NCBI GenBank assembly: GCA_903921405.1
Contig: CAIXPV010000168.1
Coordinates: 1 to 12,271, forward strand
Length of the DNA stretch: 12,271 bases
From: an uncultured Actinomycetes bacterium
GTDB taxonomy: Bacteria > Actinomycetota > Actinomycetes > Nanopelagicales > Nanopelagicaceae
Direction of reading: 5' to 3'
Positions 1-6,675 of this stretch are shown here, piece by piece. Every line of letters begins with the position of its first letter. The stretch's first letter is position 1. Below the pieces are notes generated by a model, which ran no database searches, was not told the DNA's origin, and worked only from the letters and a program-made list of their open reading frames with translations. The translations under genes and the position numbers were made by a program.

Positions 1-84
1 ACCAACACCAACACCAACACCAACACCAACACCAACACCAACACCAACACCAACACCAACACCAACACCAACACCAACACCAAC
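1..84 (+). repeat. Perfect hexanucleotide array (ACCAAC, 14 copies)
   Basis: Fourteen uninterrupted, identical copies of ACCAAC run from the first base of the window to position 84, so the array probably continues upstream. Read in the frame of the downstream metalloprotease (codons starting at position 2) each unit is CCA ACA, giving 14 Pro-Thr dipeptides. A period of six keeps the frame whatever the copy number. There is not one synonymous change, which suggests recent expansion or homogenisation. The other two forward frames would give Thr-Asn or Gln-His, but only the Pro-Thr frame stays open into a recognisable domain. Confidence 0.95.
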
Positions 85-1696
85 GCAGCCAAGTGCTCCA
101 CTCGTGCTTTCTTCTGCCAAGGCATATCCAAAAACTGTGGGCCAACTAATTCTGCCAGTCACAGGACCTATAAAGAGTATTGATATTCCCAGTACGCTCA
201 ACAACGCACCCAGTGCGGCAAATGTAAAGCTCTGGATTTATAACCCTAAAGATAAGACGAGTGCCATCAGCTCACAGGGAGTCTTTTTATCTATAAATGC
301 AGGTGCATTTAATTATCTACCAACAAATCTGGATGGTAGTTTTTATGCAACGTGGAAAACCGGTTCGTACGCGATTGATATCGTGGAGCCAAACCAAACT
401 GAATATCTCAGGAAACACTATGCAGGAACTGTGGATGCAAGTGGAGTACTTGCAATCGATGGATTAACTCCCAACAGCCAAGGTTATTTCACGGTCACCG
501 TTGAGCTGCAAACTCCTTCAAATCCCATGTTGGATGAACTCAAGCGTCAGCTCAATGTTCTAGCTACAACTCCTGTGTATGCATTTAACGCCGTATCTCC
601 CTGCCAATTAGTGGACCAAGTAACTTCAATGCGTGGATTCAACGTTGATATCTCTGCAGGTTTTCCTAAAGTGGGCCAGCGATTGCCATCTTTCGGTCGT
701 ATTAAGGCGTTAGTCGTTCCAATTGATTTCACCGACATTGTTGGAAAAGACAACACGGTTACTTACTTTACTGATGTCACAAATGGAGTACGCGACTTTT
801 ATTACAAGCAGTCCTACGGCGCGGTTGCCTTTGATTTCGACATTGTTCCTACATGGATTCATGCTCCATTCACATCAACTAAATTTGGCACGGGTGGTTC
901 AGTGGGGGCCGGGGATCCCAATGGATATCTCAACGAATTAATATCTCTGACCGATGGTGCCATTGACTACAGCGGTTATGACGCCGTGTATTACTTGGTT
1001 CCCAAAGAGATGCCTATGGCAAATATGGGGTGGGGTCCTGCAATTACATTTCCACATTGGATAAGCAACGGTGTAATTATTAATGGTGCAACAGGTGGCG
1101 CCGATATGTATTACGTTGAAAATAATGGAATTGTTGGCGGACGTTGGAAGTGGATGGCGCATGAGACTGGGCATGCCTTTGGTCTCTACGATGAAGATTT
1201 AGAGCATAAATCGCAGAGCCTTGGTTATTGGGGCATCATGGCTATGAGCTGGTCTAATCATGCAATCGAGCTCGGCGCCTGGGACAGATACTTGCAGGGC
1301 TGGCTACAACAATCGCAAGTGAACTGTGTTGAGATGAAATCTTTAACAACTGAAGGTGCCAGTACAAAAATTTCACCGATAGTTCGCCAAGATAAAGAAG
1401 TTAAATCAATCATGGTGCCAGTTACATCCTCAAAGATATTGGTTATCGAATCACGCAAGAGCGAAAGCCTAGATGTGATTCCTTCTCAGAATGAAGGCGT
1501 CCTTGTATACACCGTTGACATGATGAAGGGTCAGCTCGGGGGAGGCTACGTTATTCAAAAGCGAGTTGGTTCCATTGATACTAACTTTGAAGATGCGGCG
1601 CTGCATGCAGGGGATTCAATTACAGTCGAAGGTGTGAAAATAACTGTTACTGAACTTTCAACTTCTGGCGATACAGTAAAGATAAGTAAGGGTTAG
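2..1696 (+). CDS. Secreted M6-like zinc metalloprotease (5' end outside window)
   Basis: Partial gene: the frame is open from position 2 with no stop, so the true start lies upstream and the GTG at 104 is only an internal codon. Numbering from position 2 gives 564 visible residues. Residues 1-28 are a Pro-Thr linker; about 35-170 look like a beta-rich accessory domain; the rest is catalytic. The zinc motif HETGHAFGLYD begins at residue 387 (His387, Glu388, His391, with Asp397 the likely third ligand, as in the HExxHxxGxxD pattern of M6 immune-inhibitor-A-like peptidases). It is preceded by the family-like stretch KALVVPIDFTD and followed by a WGIMAMSW Met-turn-like segment. The C-terminal part is a beta-rich region typical of these proteases. 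A Pro-Thr linker fits an extracellular or surface protein, but no signal peptide or anchor is visible because the N-terminus is missing. The role is probably degradation of extracellular protein; the substrate is unknown. The gene converges on the ABC-F gene with a 4-nt overlap. Confidence 0.85.
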   Translation, partial: PTPTPTPTPTPTPTPTPTPTPTPTPTPTQPSAPLVLSSAKAYPKTVGQLILPVTGPIKSIDIPSTLNNAPSAANVKLWIYNPKDKTSAISSQGVFLSINAGAFNYLPTNLDGSFYATWKTGSYAIDIVEPNQTEYLRKHYAGTVDASGVLAIDGLTPNSQGYFTVTVELQTPSNPMLDELKRQLNVLATTPVYAFNAVSPCQLVDQVTSMRGFNVDISAGFPKVGQRLPSFGRIKALVVPIDFTDIVGKDNTVTYFTDVTNGVRDFYYKQSYGAVAFDFDIVPTWIHAPFTSTKFGTGGSVGAGDPNGYLNELISLTDGAIDYSGYDAVYYLVPKEMPMANMGWGPAITFPHWISNGVIINGATGGADMYYVENNGIVGGRWKWMAHETGHAFGLYDEDLEHKSQSLGYWGIMAMSWSNHAIELGAWDRYLQGWLQQSQVNCVEMKSLTTEGASTKISPIVRQDKEVKSIMVPVTSSKILVIESRKSESLDVIPSQNEGVLVYTVDMMKGQLGGGYVIQKRVGSIDTNFEDAALHAGDSITVEGVKITVTELSTSGDTVKISKG

Positions 1697-1710
1697 TCGA
1701 TAGAGACTAA
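1693..1710. other. Small inverted repeat over the convergent stop codons
   Basis: TTAGTC (1693-1698) and GACTAA (1705-1710) are perfect inverted repeats around a 6-nt loop. The left arm contains both the TAG stop of the metalloprotease and the TAA stop of the ABC-F gene on the other strand. The stem is only 6 bp and mostly A/T, with no T-tract on either side. It is at best a weak bidirectional termination or mRNA-end structure and may be chance. Confidence 0.3.
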
Positions 1711-3291
1711 GTCGAAGTACTCTTCTTTCCATAGATCCTCATCGCCATCTGGCAACAAGATAACGCGCTCGGGCTTTAAGGATTGGACAGCGCCTTCATC
1801 GTGGCTAACCATGATTACTGCGCCTTGATACTCACTTAAAGCGCCAAGGATTTCTGCGCGAGATGCTGGATCTAAGTTATTTGTTGGCTCATCTAGAAGT
1901 AGAACATTTGCAGCCGATACAACAAGAACCGCTAAGGCAAGACGAGTTCGTTCCCCGCCCGATAAAACCTTAACTGGCTTGTGAACATCATCGCCAATGA
2001 AAAGAAAAGAGCCCAGAGTGTTACGTGCCTCAGGCTCACGCAGATCTGGAGTAGCCGACATCATGTTCTCTAAGACTGTGCGTTCAAAGTCCAAGCCCTC
2101 GTGCTCCTGGGCGTAGTAACCGATCTTTAAACCATGCCCATGTTCGACAGTGCCTGTATCCGATTCAAGTTCACCAGCCAGAATTCTAAGAAGTGTTGTC
2201 TTACCCGCACCGTTAAGCCCAAGGATTACAACGCGCGATCCTTTATCGATCACACATGAAACGTCGGTAAAGATCTCGAGGGATCCATAAGATTTTGAAA
2301 GCTCTTCGCCAGATAGCGGAGTCTTTCCACATGGGGCAGGGGTAGGAAAGCGAAGGCGGGCGACTTTGTCACTGACGCGTACGTCTTCAAGACCACTACG
2401 AAGTTTTTCAGCACGACGTAACATGCCTTGGGCAGCCGTTGCCTTGCTGGCCTTAGCGCGCATCTTTTCGCCCTGCTTCTGCAAAATCTCGGCACGCTTT
2501 TCAGCGTTAGCGCGCTCTTTCTTACGGCGGTGTTCATCTTGTTCGCGCTGCAGTAAGTATGCTTTCCAGCCTAAGTTGTAAACATCGATGACGTTGCGGT
2601 TAGCATCTAAGTAAAAAACTTTATTTACAACGGTTTCAATTAAATTAACATCGTGAGAGATGATGACAAGACCGCCAGAGTACTTGGCTAGAAAATCGCG
2701 CAGCCATACGATGGATTCAGCATCTAAGTGGTTAGTTGGCTCATCGAGTAGAAGAGTTTCGGCGCCACTGAACAAGATTCGTGCGAGTTCAATACGTCGA
2801 CGTTGACCACCAGATAGCGTTGAAAGCTCATGGCCAAAGACAGCCTCAGTCACGCCAAGAGATGTCGCAATCGCTTCAGCCTCTGCCGTTGCTGCATACC
2901 CACCCGCAGCGCTGAATTCATGTTCAACGCGGGTGTATCTATCCATAGCTTTTTCAAGGGCCTCACCCTCGGTGGTCGACATCTCTTCTTCAACTTGTCG
3001 CATGCGATGTGAAATTTGATCCAAATTTCGTGCCGACAAAATGCGCTCGATAACAGAGCCTGGTTCATCCCCTGTACGAGGATCTTGTGGCAGATAACCG
3101 ATCTTTCCTGTGCGATTTACTGCACCGCCAGCAGGCATAGTTTCACCAGCTAAAACCTTGGCAAGAGTTGATTTACCTGCACCGTTTCGACCCACAAAAC
3201 CAATGCGGTCGCCGCTATTGATACGCACAGTCACGCCTTTAACTAATAGGCGTGCACCTGCACGTAGTTCTAGAGCTTGGGTTGAAATCAC
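1693..3291 (-). CDS. ABC-F family ATPase (ribosome-associated)
   Basis: A 532-residue soluble protein with two fused ABC ATPase domains and no membrane segment, the ABC-F arrangement. Domain 1 has Walker A GRNGAGKST (34-42), signature LSGGQ (159-163) and Walker B LLLDEPTNHLD (180-190). Domain 2 has GLNGAGKTT (358-366), LSGGE (443-447) and LLLDEPTNNLD (464-474). Between them, about residues 240-315, lies a Lys/Arg/Glu-rich helical linker corresponding to the arm that reaches the ribosomal P site in characterised ABC-F factors. Members act on ribosomes as translation or antibiotic-protection factors; which role applies here cannot be told. The start is GTG at 3291. The N-terminus VISTQALELRAGARLLV matches what I recall of actinobacterial orthologues, so this start is well supported. 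It is the last gene of the psuG-pfkB-parC run, 18 nt after the parC stop. Confidence 0.92.
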   Translation of the reverse strand: MISTQALELRAGARLLVKGVTVRINSGDRIGFVGRNGAGKSTLAKVLAGETMPAGGAVNRTGKIGYLPQDPRTGDEPGSVIERILSARNLDQISHRMRQVEEEMSTTEGEALEKAMDRYTRVEHEFSAAGGYAATAEAEAIATSLGVTEAVFGHELSTLSGGQRRRIELARILFSGAETLLLDEPTNHLDAESIVWLRDFLAKYSGGLVIISHDVNLIETVVNKVFYLDANRNVIDVYNLGWKAYLLQREQDEHRRKKERANAEKRAEILQKQGEKMRAKASKATAAQGMLRRAEKLRSGLEDVRVSDKVARLRFPTPAPCGKTPLSGEELSKSYGSLEIFTDVSCVIDKGSRVVILGLNGAGKTTLLRILAGELESDTGTVEHGHGLKIGYYAQEHEGLDFERTVLENMMSATPDLREPEARNTLGSFLFIGDDVHKPVKVLSGGERTRLALAVLVVSAANVLLLDEPTNNLDPASRAEILGALSEYQGAVIMVSHDEGAVQSLKPERVILLPDGDEDLWKEEYFDLVSID

Positions 3292-3296
3292 ACCGT

Positions 3297-3302
3297 ATTC
3301 TA
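3297..3302 (-). promoter_or_regulatory. Possible -10 element for the ABC-F gene
   Basis: On the minus strand TAGAAT (five of six matches to TATAAT) lies 5 nt before the GTG start of the ABC-F gene, and there is no Shine-Dalgarno. This fits a near-leaderless internal promoter that would let the ABC-F be made separately from parC. The spacing is slightly short and no convincing -35 is present. Confidence 0.35.
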
Positions 3303-3309
3303 GCCGAGT

Positions 3310-4830
3310 TTATGCCGCGCCAATTCTGGTCTTTCGAGGGGTAGCAAATGACTTAGCTACAGCGGTTAATTCATCAGAAACTTGCGTCTTAATGGCCTCT
3401 TCGCTCTTCAAAAGCTTAGTTAACTCAGCAATAACGCTTTTCAGTTGCTTTTGCTCTGTTTCTAGTTCTAACTTGCTCATCTTTGTTAAACGACGAAGTG
3501 GCATATCCAAGATATATGTGGCCTGTTCATCGTTTAATTTAAAGTCCTTAATCAACTTATCTTTGGCAGCAGATGCATCATCGCTGGCACGGATAATCTT
3601 GATTACCTTGTCGATATCGATGATGGCCTTTAATAGACCATCAACTAGCGTTAAACGTCCCTCGGCTTTTGCTTTGCGGAACTCACTGCGACGGCGCACA
3701 ACTTCAATGCGGTGCTCGATGAAGACTTTCAGTAGTTCTTTTAAGCCCAGCGTCTGTGGGCGACCCTTAACAAGTGCCACGGCGTTGATTGAGAATGCAT
3801 CTTCCATTGGGGTCAGCGCATATAACTGCTCTAGAACAGCCTCTGGTTCAAAGCCATTCTTTAACTCGATCACAACGTTAGTACCAGTCTGTCCATCAGT
3901 TAAGTCGATGATGTCGCTAATGCCCTGAATCTTCTTAGATTTAACGAGCGCTGCAATACGTTCAACGACTTTTTCAGGTCCGATAGTAAATGGCAGTTCT
4001 TTGATGACCAGACCCATTTTGCGCGATGTGACTTTTTCAATCTCAACAGTTGCACGGACCTTAAAAGAGCCCTTGCCGGTTGCGTACGCCTCGCGTACAC
4101 CTTCTAGGCCTACGAGTTCACCGCCAGTAGGAAAATCTGGACCAGGAATATATTTCATTAACTGCTTAACAGTTGCATTGGGATTATCAATAAGAAACTT
4201 AGTGGCAGCAATAACTTCACCTAAGTTATGGGGCGCCATATTGGTAGCCATACCTACGGCGATTCCTGAACCACCGTTCACTAATAAGTTGGGATATGCC
4301 GCTGGCAAAACCAGTGGCTCAGATAGCTGACCATCGTAGTTAGGGCCAAAATCAACGGTATCTTCATCGGCTTCGGCGACCATTGCCATAGCGGCAGTTG
4401 CAAGGCGGGCCTCGGTATAACGCATCGCTGCAGGACCGGCATCAAGTGATCCAAAGTTTCCGTGGCCATCGATTAATGGAAGTCGCATAGAGAAAGATTG
4501 CGCCATACGAACAAGAGCGTCATAGATTGCGCCATCACCGTGCGGGTGCAACTTACCCATAACTTCACCAACCACACGCGCGCTCTTTACATGTCCGCGC
4601 TCTGGGCGAAGTCCCATATCTGCCATCTGATGCAAGATGCGACGGTGTACTGGCTTTAAACCATCGCGTGCATCGGGCAGTGCCCGTGAATAAATAACTG
4701 AGTACGCATACTCAAGAAAGGATTCAGATACTTCTTTAGAAACATCGATATCAACGATCTTGCCTGGATACTCGCCAGGCTTTGGGCCGACAGGTTTCTT
4801 CGCTTTTGTTGTACTGGGTGTCTTTGCCAT
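3310..4830 (-). CDS. parC: DNA topoisomerase IV-type subunit A, lacking the C-terminal domain
   Basis: The cleavage-religation subunit of a type IIA topoisomerase, 506 residues from the chosen start. A Lys/Pro-rich N-terminus is followed by EYAYSVIYSRALPDARDGLKPVH (from about residue 40), the winged-helix region GKLHPHGDGAIYDALVRMAQ (92-111), and AAMRYTEARL with the expected catalytic tyrosine at residue 138. Tower and coiled-coil regions follow and it ends ...ATPRKTRIGAA. GyrA and ParC proteins are usually about 750-850 residues; here translation stops where the C-terminal beta-pinwheel would begin, and the ABC-F gene starts 18 nt later, so the domain is absent. I chose ATG 4830 over GTG 4896. 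It leaves a 26-nt gap rather than a 40-nt overlap with the kinase gene, gives the typical basic N-terminus, and has a plausible -10 7 nt upstream. ParC rather than GyrA is favoured by similarity to the actinobacterial topoisomerase IV subunit; no partner B-subunit gene is in the window. Confidence 0.88.
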   Translation of the reverse strand: MAKTPSTTKAKKPVGPKPGEYPGKIVDIDVSKEVSESFLEYAYSVIYSRALPDARDGLKPVHRRILHQMADMGLRPERGHVKSARVVGEVMGKLHPHGDGAIYDALVRMAQSFSMRLPLIDGHGNFGSLDAGPAAMRYTEARLATAAMAMVAEADEDTVDFGPNYDGQLSEPLVLPAAYPNLLVNGGSGIAVGMATNMAPHNLGEVIAATKFLIDNPNATVKQLMKYIPGPDFPTGGELVGLEGVREAYATGKGSFKVRATVEIEKVTSRKMGLVIKELPFTIGPEKVVERIAALVKSKKIQGISDIIDLTDGQTGTNVVIELKNGFEPEAVLEQLYALTPMEDAFSINAVALVKGRPQTLGLKELLKVFIEHRIEVVRRRSEFRKAKAEGRLTLVDGLLKAIIDIDKVIKIIRASDDASAAKDKLIKDFKLNDEQATYILDMPLRRLTKMSKLELETEQKQLKSVIAELTKLLKSEEAIKTQVSDELTAVAKSFATPRKTRIGAA

Positions 4831-4837
4831 GGGGGAG

Positions 4838-4866
4838 ATTGTGCCAACTCCAAGGGCTAATGTAAG
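4838..4866 (-). promoter_or_regulatory. Candidate internal promoter for parC
   Basis: Minus strand: CTTACA (4866-4861, four of six matches to TTGACA), a 17-nt spacer, CACAAT (4843-4838, -10-like), then 7 nt to ATG 4830. It straddles the end of the kinase gene. With no Shine-Dalgarno before parC, a leaderless transcript starting at the ATG is plausible. The -10 lacks the first T of the consensus. Confidence 0.4.
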
Positions 4867-5738
4867 GGAGGGCGCGCCCCAACAGTTGCTACGCACTTGG
4901 CGGCCAGCGTTGTTCCCGCAGTAAGTGCAGCCTCTAAATTATGTGTTTGAACCCACTGTGGAATAAAGCCAGCGGCAAATGAATCCCCAGCACCGGTCGT
5001 ATCGACAACATTTGTGGTCACAGCTGCAACTCGAGCCGATTCATTGTTAAAAACGGCCATTGCACCACGAGATCCCAATTTGATAACGACAAGAGGTGTG
5101 TATTTCTGTAAATTCGCTTCAGCAGTTTCAAGATCGGTGGAATCTCCCAGATACAGCGCCTCTTCGGCATTGAGCAGGATTCCATCCATCAATGAGACCC
5201 ACGAGAGAACTTCAGCTAATGGCACAATCTTCATAGCCCCAGTTGTGGTTGGGTCAAAGTAGATTGGAACTCCTGCCGCTTTAATCTTTTTTACCATTGC
5301 AAGGACGGCATCACGGCTGCGAAAATCTAAGAGGGCATAGCCGCTGAGGTAGGCACCATCGAAATCATCTAGAGGTGGAAGGTCGCTGACCTCTAGATCT
5401 GCATTTGCTCCGTTATCTGGAAACATTGTGCGCTCGCCATTGGCATCGACCAAGATGACAACTACACCGGTTGGTCGCCCAGAGCGCATTAAATTTAAGT
5501 GTTCTACGCCGTATTTATCTAGATCAGAAACAAGGGCAAAGCCCACTGGATCATTTCCTACGCGAGCTACTAATTGGGCGCGGGTGTTAGTGCGCGTAAT
5601 CCATGTTGAAACATTCGCAGCTTGCCCACCTGGGTGAGTAGAGATTCTACTTGCCGTGTCATTACCGTAGTTGATACTCTCTTTTAACTGAGCAATAACA
5701 TCTAGAGCCAAGTCGCCAATGCATAAGATTTTTTTCAT
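4857..5738 (-). CDS. psuK: PfkB-family sugar kinase, probable pseudouridine kinase
   Basis: A 293-residue ribokinase/PfkB fold enzyme. The N-terminal strand ILCIGDLALDVI (4-15) and the HPGGQAANVS glycine pair (35-44) bind the sugar. The C-terminal PfkB signature DTTGAGDSFAAGF (246-258) carries the anion hole and the catalytic base Asp252. The family phosphorylates a sugar or nucleoside hydroxyl with ATP. The substrate is inferred from context: it overlaps psuG by 4 nt (ATGA), and in the known pathway PsuK makes pseudouridine 5'-phosphate, which PsuG then splits. Ribokinase, adenosine kinase or another nucleoside kinase activity cannot be excluded from sequence alone. It has no clear ribosome-binding site, so translation is probably coupled to psuG. 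Confidence 0.85.
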   Translation of the reverse strand: MKKILCIGDLALDVIAQLKESINYGNDTASRISTHPGGQAANVSTWITRTNTRAQLVARVGNDPVGFALVSDLDKYGVEHLNLMRSGRPTGVVVILVDANGERTMFPDNGANADLEVSDLPPLDDFDGAYLSGYALLDFRSRDAVLAMVKKIKAAGVPIYFDPTTTGAMKIVPLAEVLSWVSLMDGILLNAEEALYLGDSTDLETAEANLQKYTPLVVIKLGSRGAMAVFNNESARVAAVTTNVVDTTGAGDSFAAGFIPQWVQTHNLEAALTAGTTLAAKCVATVGARPPLH

Positions 5739-6637
5739 TGCAGAGCTACCGCGATATCTGCGGCAAGCGCACAGTTAGATTTAATGATCTCAGTATTAAT
5801 ATCTAGTGACTCACCCTTTGATGCTGTGTGAAAATGTTCAAGCAGATATGGAGTGACTGCTTTGCCATCAATTCCATCGTGGGCAGCTTTAGCCAAACCT
5901 GTGGCAAGGAATTGATCGTGACGGCCTTTTTCCATCTCTTTCTGAACTGGATTTGCAACGATCAATGCTTTGAACTGAGTGCCGATATCGGTGCGGGCTT
6001 TAATGATTGCAGCGATTTCGGCGGCGCTATCTACTCGGTGTTCTAGGGCAAAGCCCGAATCAGTTAAGTAAAAGCCAGGGAAGCGATTTGTTTTATAGCC
6101 AACTAAGCCGATCGCTAAAGTTTCAAGTCGCTCTAGCGTTGCATGAACATCCAAGATTGATTTCACACCAGCACAGATAACAGTCATATCTAACTGAGAC
6201 AAGGCGGTCAGGTCCGCGGATTCATCAAATGATTCATTGGCACCGCGATGAACGCCACCTAAGCCACCAGTTGCAAATACTTTAATGCCAGCTAATGCAG
6301 CGATATGGGCAGTTGCTGCCACGGTTGTTGCCGCACTATTGCCCTGCGCCACGATGATGGCTAAATCGCGAATTGAGGCCTTGGAAATATCATCGCGGTT
6401 AGCAATTGCTTCAAGCTCAGCAGGCTCTAGGCCAACGTGAATCACACCATCTAGAAGTGCGATCGTTGCAGGGGTTGCGCCACGGTCTCTAATAATTCGT
6501 TCGCACTCAATGGCAACAGCTAAGTTGGAAGGGCGCGGTAATCCGTGACTAATAATCGTTGATTCCAGTGCAACTATCGGCTTTCCAGCAGCCATTGCAG
6601 CCGATACTTCAACTGAATATTTAATAGCGCTCTTCAT
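5735..6637 (-). CDS. psuG: Pseudouridine-5'-phosphate glycosidase
   Basis: A 300-residue PsuG/IndA family enzyme that cleaves the C-C glycosidic bond of pseudouridine 5'-phosphate to uracil and ribose 5-phosphate (reversible in vitro). Family hallmarks are VALESTIISHGLPRP (22-36) with Glu25, GNSAATTVAATAHIA (99-113), FATGGLGGVHRGA (121-133), a conserved Asp near 142, and CAGVKSILD (155-163) with Lys159. Glu25, Asp142 and Lys159 correspond to the catalytic residues of the E. coli enzyme, whose lysine forms the sugar Schiff base. The start is ATG 6637; an upstream in-frame start at 6727 would overlap the divergent gene and add an uncharacteristic extension. It is first in the run with pfkB, parC and ABC-F. 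No pseudouridine transporter gene lies nearby. Confidence 0.92.
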   Translation of the reverse strand: MKSAIKYSVEVSAAMAAGKPIVALESTIISHGLPRPSNLAVAIECERIIRDRGATPATIALLDGVIHVGLEPAELEAIANRDDISKASIRDLAIIVAQGNSAATTVAATAHIAALAGIKVFATGGLGGVHRGANESFDESADLTALSQLDMTVICAGVKSILDVHATLERLETLAIGLVGYKTNRFPGFYLTDSGFALEHRVDSAAEIAAIIKARTDIGTQFKALIVANPVQKEMEKGRHDQFLATGLAKAAHDGIDGKAVTPYLLEHFHTASKGESLDINTEIIKSNCALAADIAVALQ

Positions 6638-6644
6638 ATGTACA

Positions 6645-6650
6645 ACCTTA
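6645..6650 (-). promoter_or_regulatory. Candidate -10 element (or Shine-Dalgarno) of psuG
   Basis: On the minus strand TAAGGT lies 7 nt before ATG 6637, matching TAnnnT at leaderless spacing. The same bases contain AAGG, 8 nt before the ATG, which could serve as a Shine-Dalgarno. Sequence alone does not decide. The divergent gene starts at 6676, so only 38 nt separate the two start codons. Confidence 0.4.
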
Positions 6651-6675
6651 GCGGATGTAATGAGAAGATACGCAC

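Noticed and set aside
1..84. CRISPR-like array or phage/IS end
   Set aside because: The unit is a 6-bp tandem repeat with no spacers and translates in frame into the downstream protein. No transposase or recombinase is nearby.
104..106. GTG as the start of the metalloprotease gene
   Set aside because: The frame is open and encodes the Pro-Thr linker all the way back to the first bases of the window, and no ribosome-binding site precedes it. The true start lies upstream.
3110..3928. 272-codon open frame on the + strand
   Set aside because: It lies antisense across the ABC-F start and the end of parC, is Ser/Arg-rich with no recognisable domain, and is explained by codon bias on the opposite strand.
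4831..4896. Upstream GTG extension of parC
   Set aside because: It would overlap the kinase gene by 40 nt and add 22 residues unlike any type IIA topoisomerase N-terminus.
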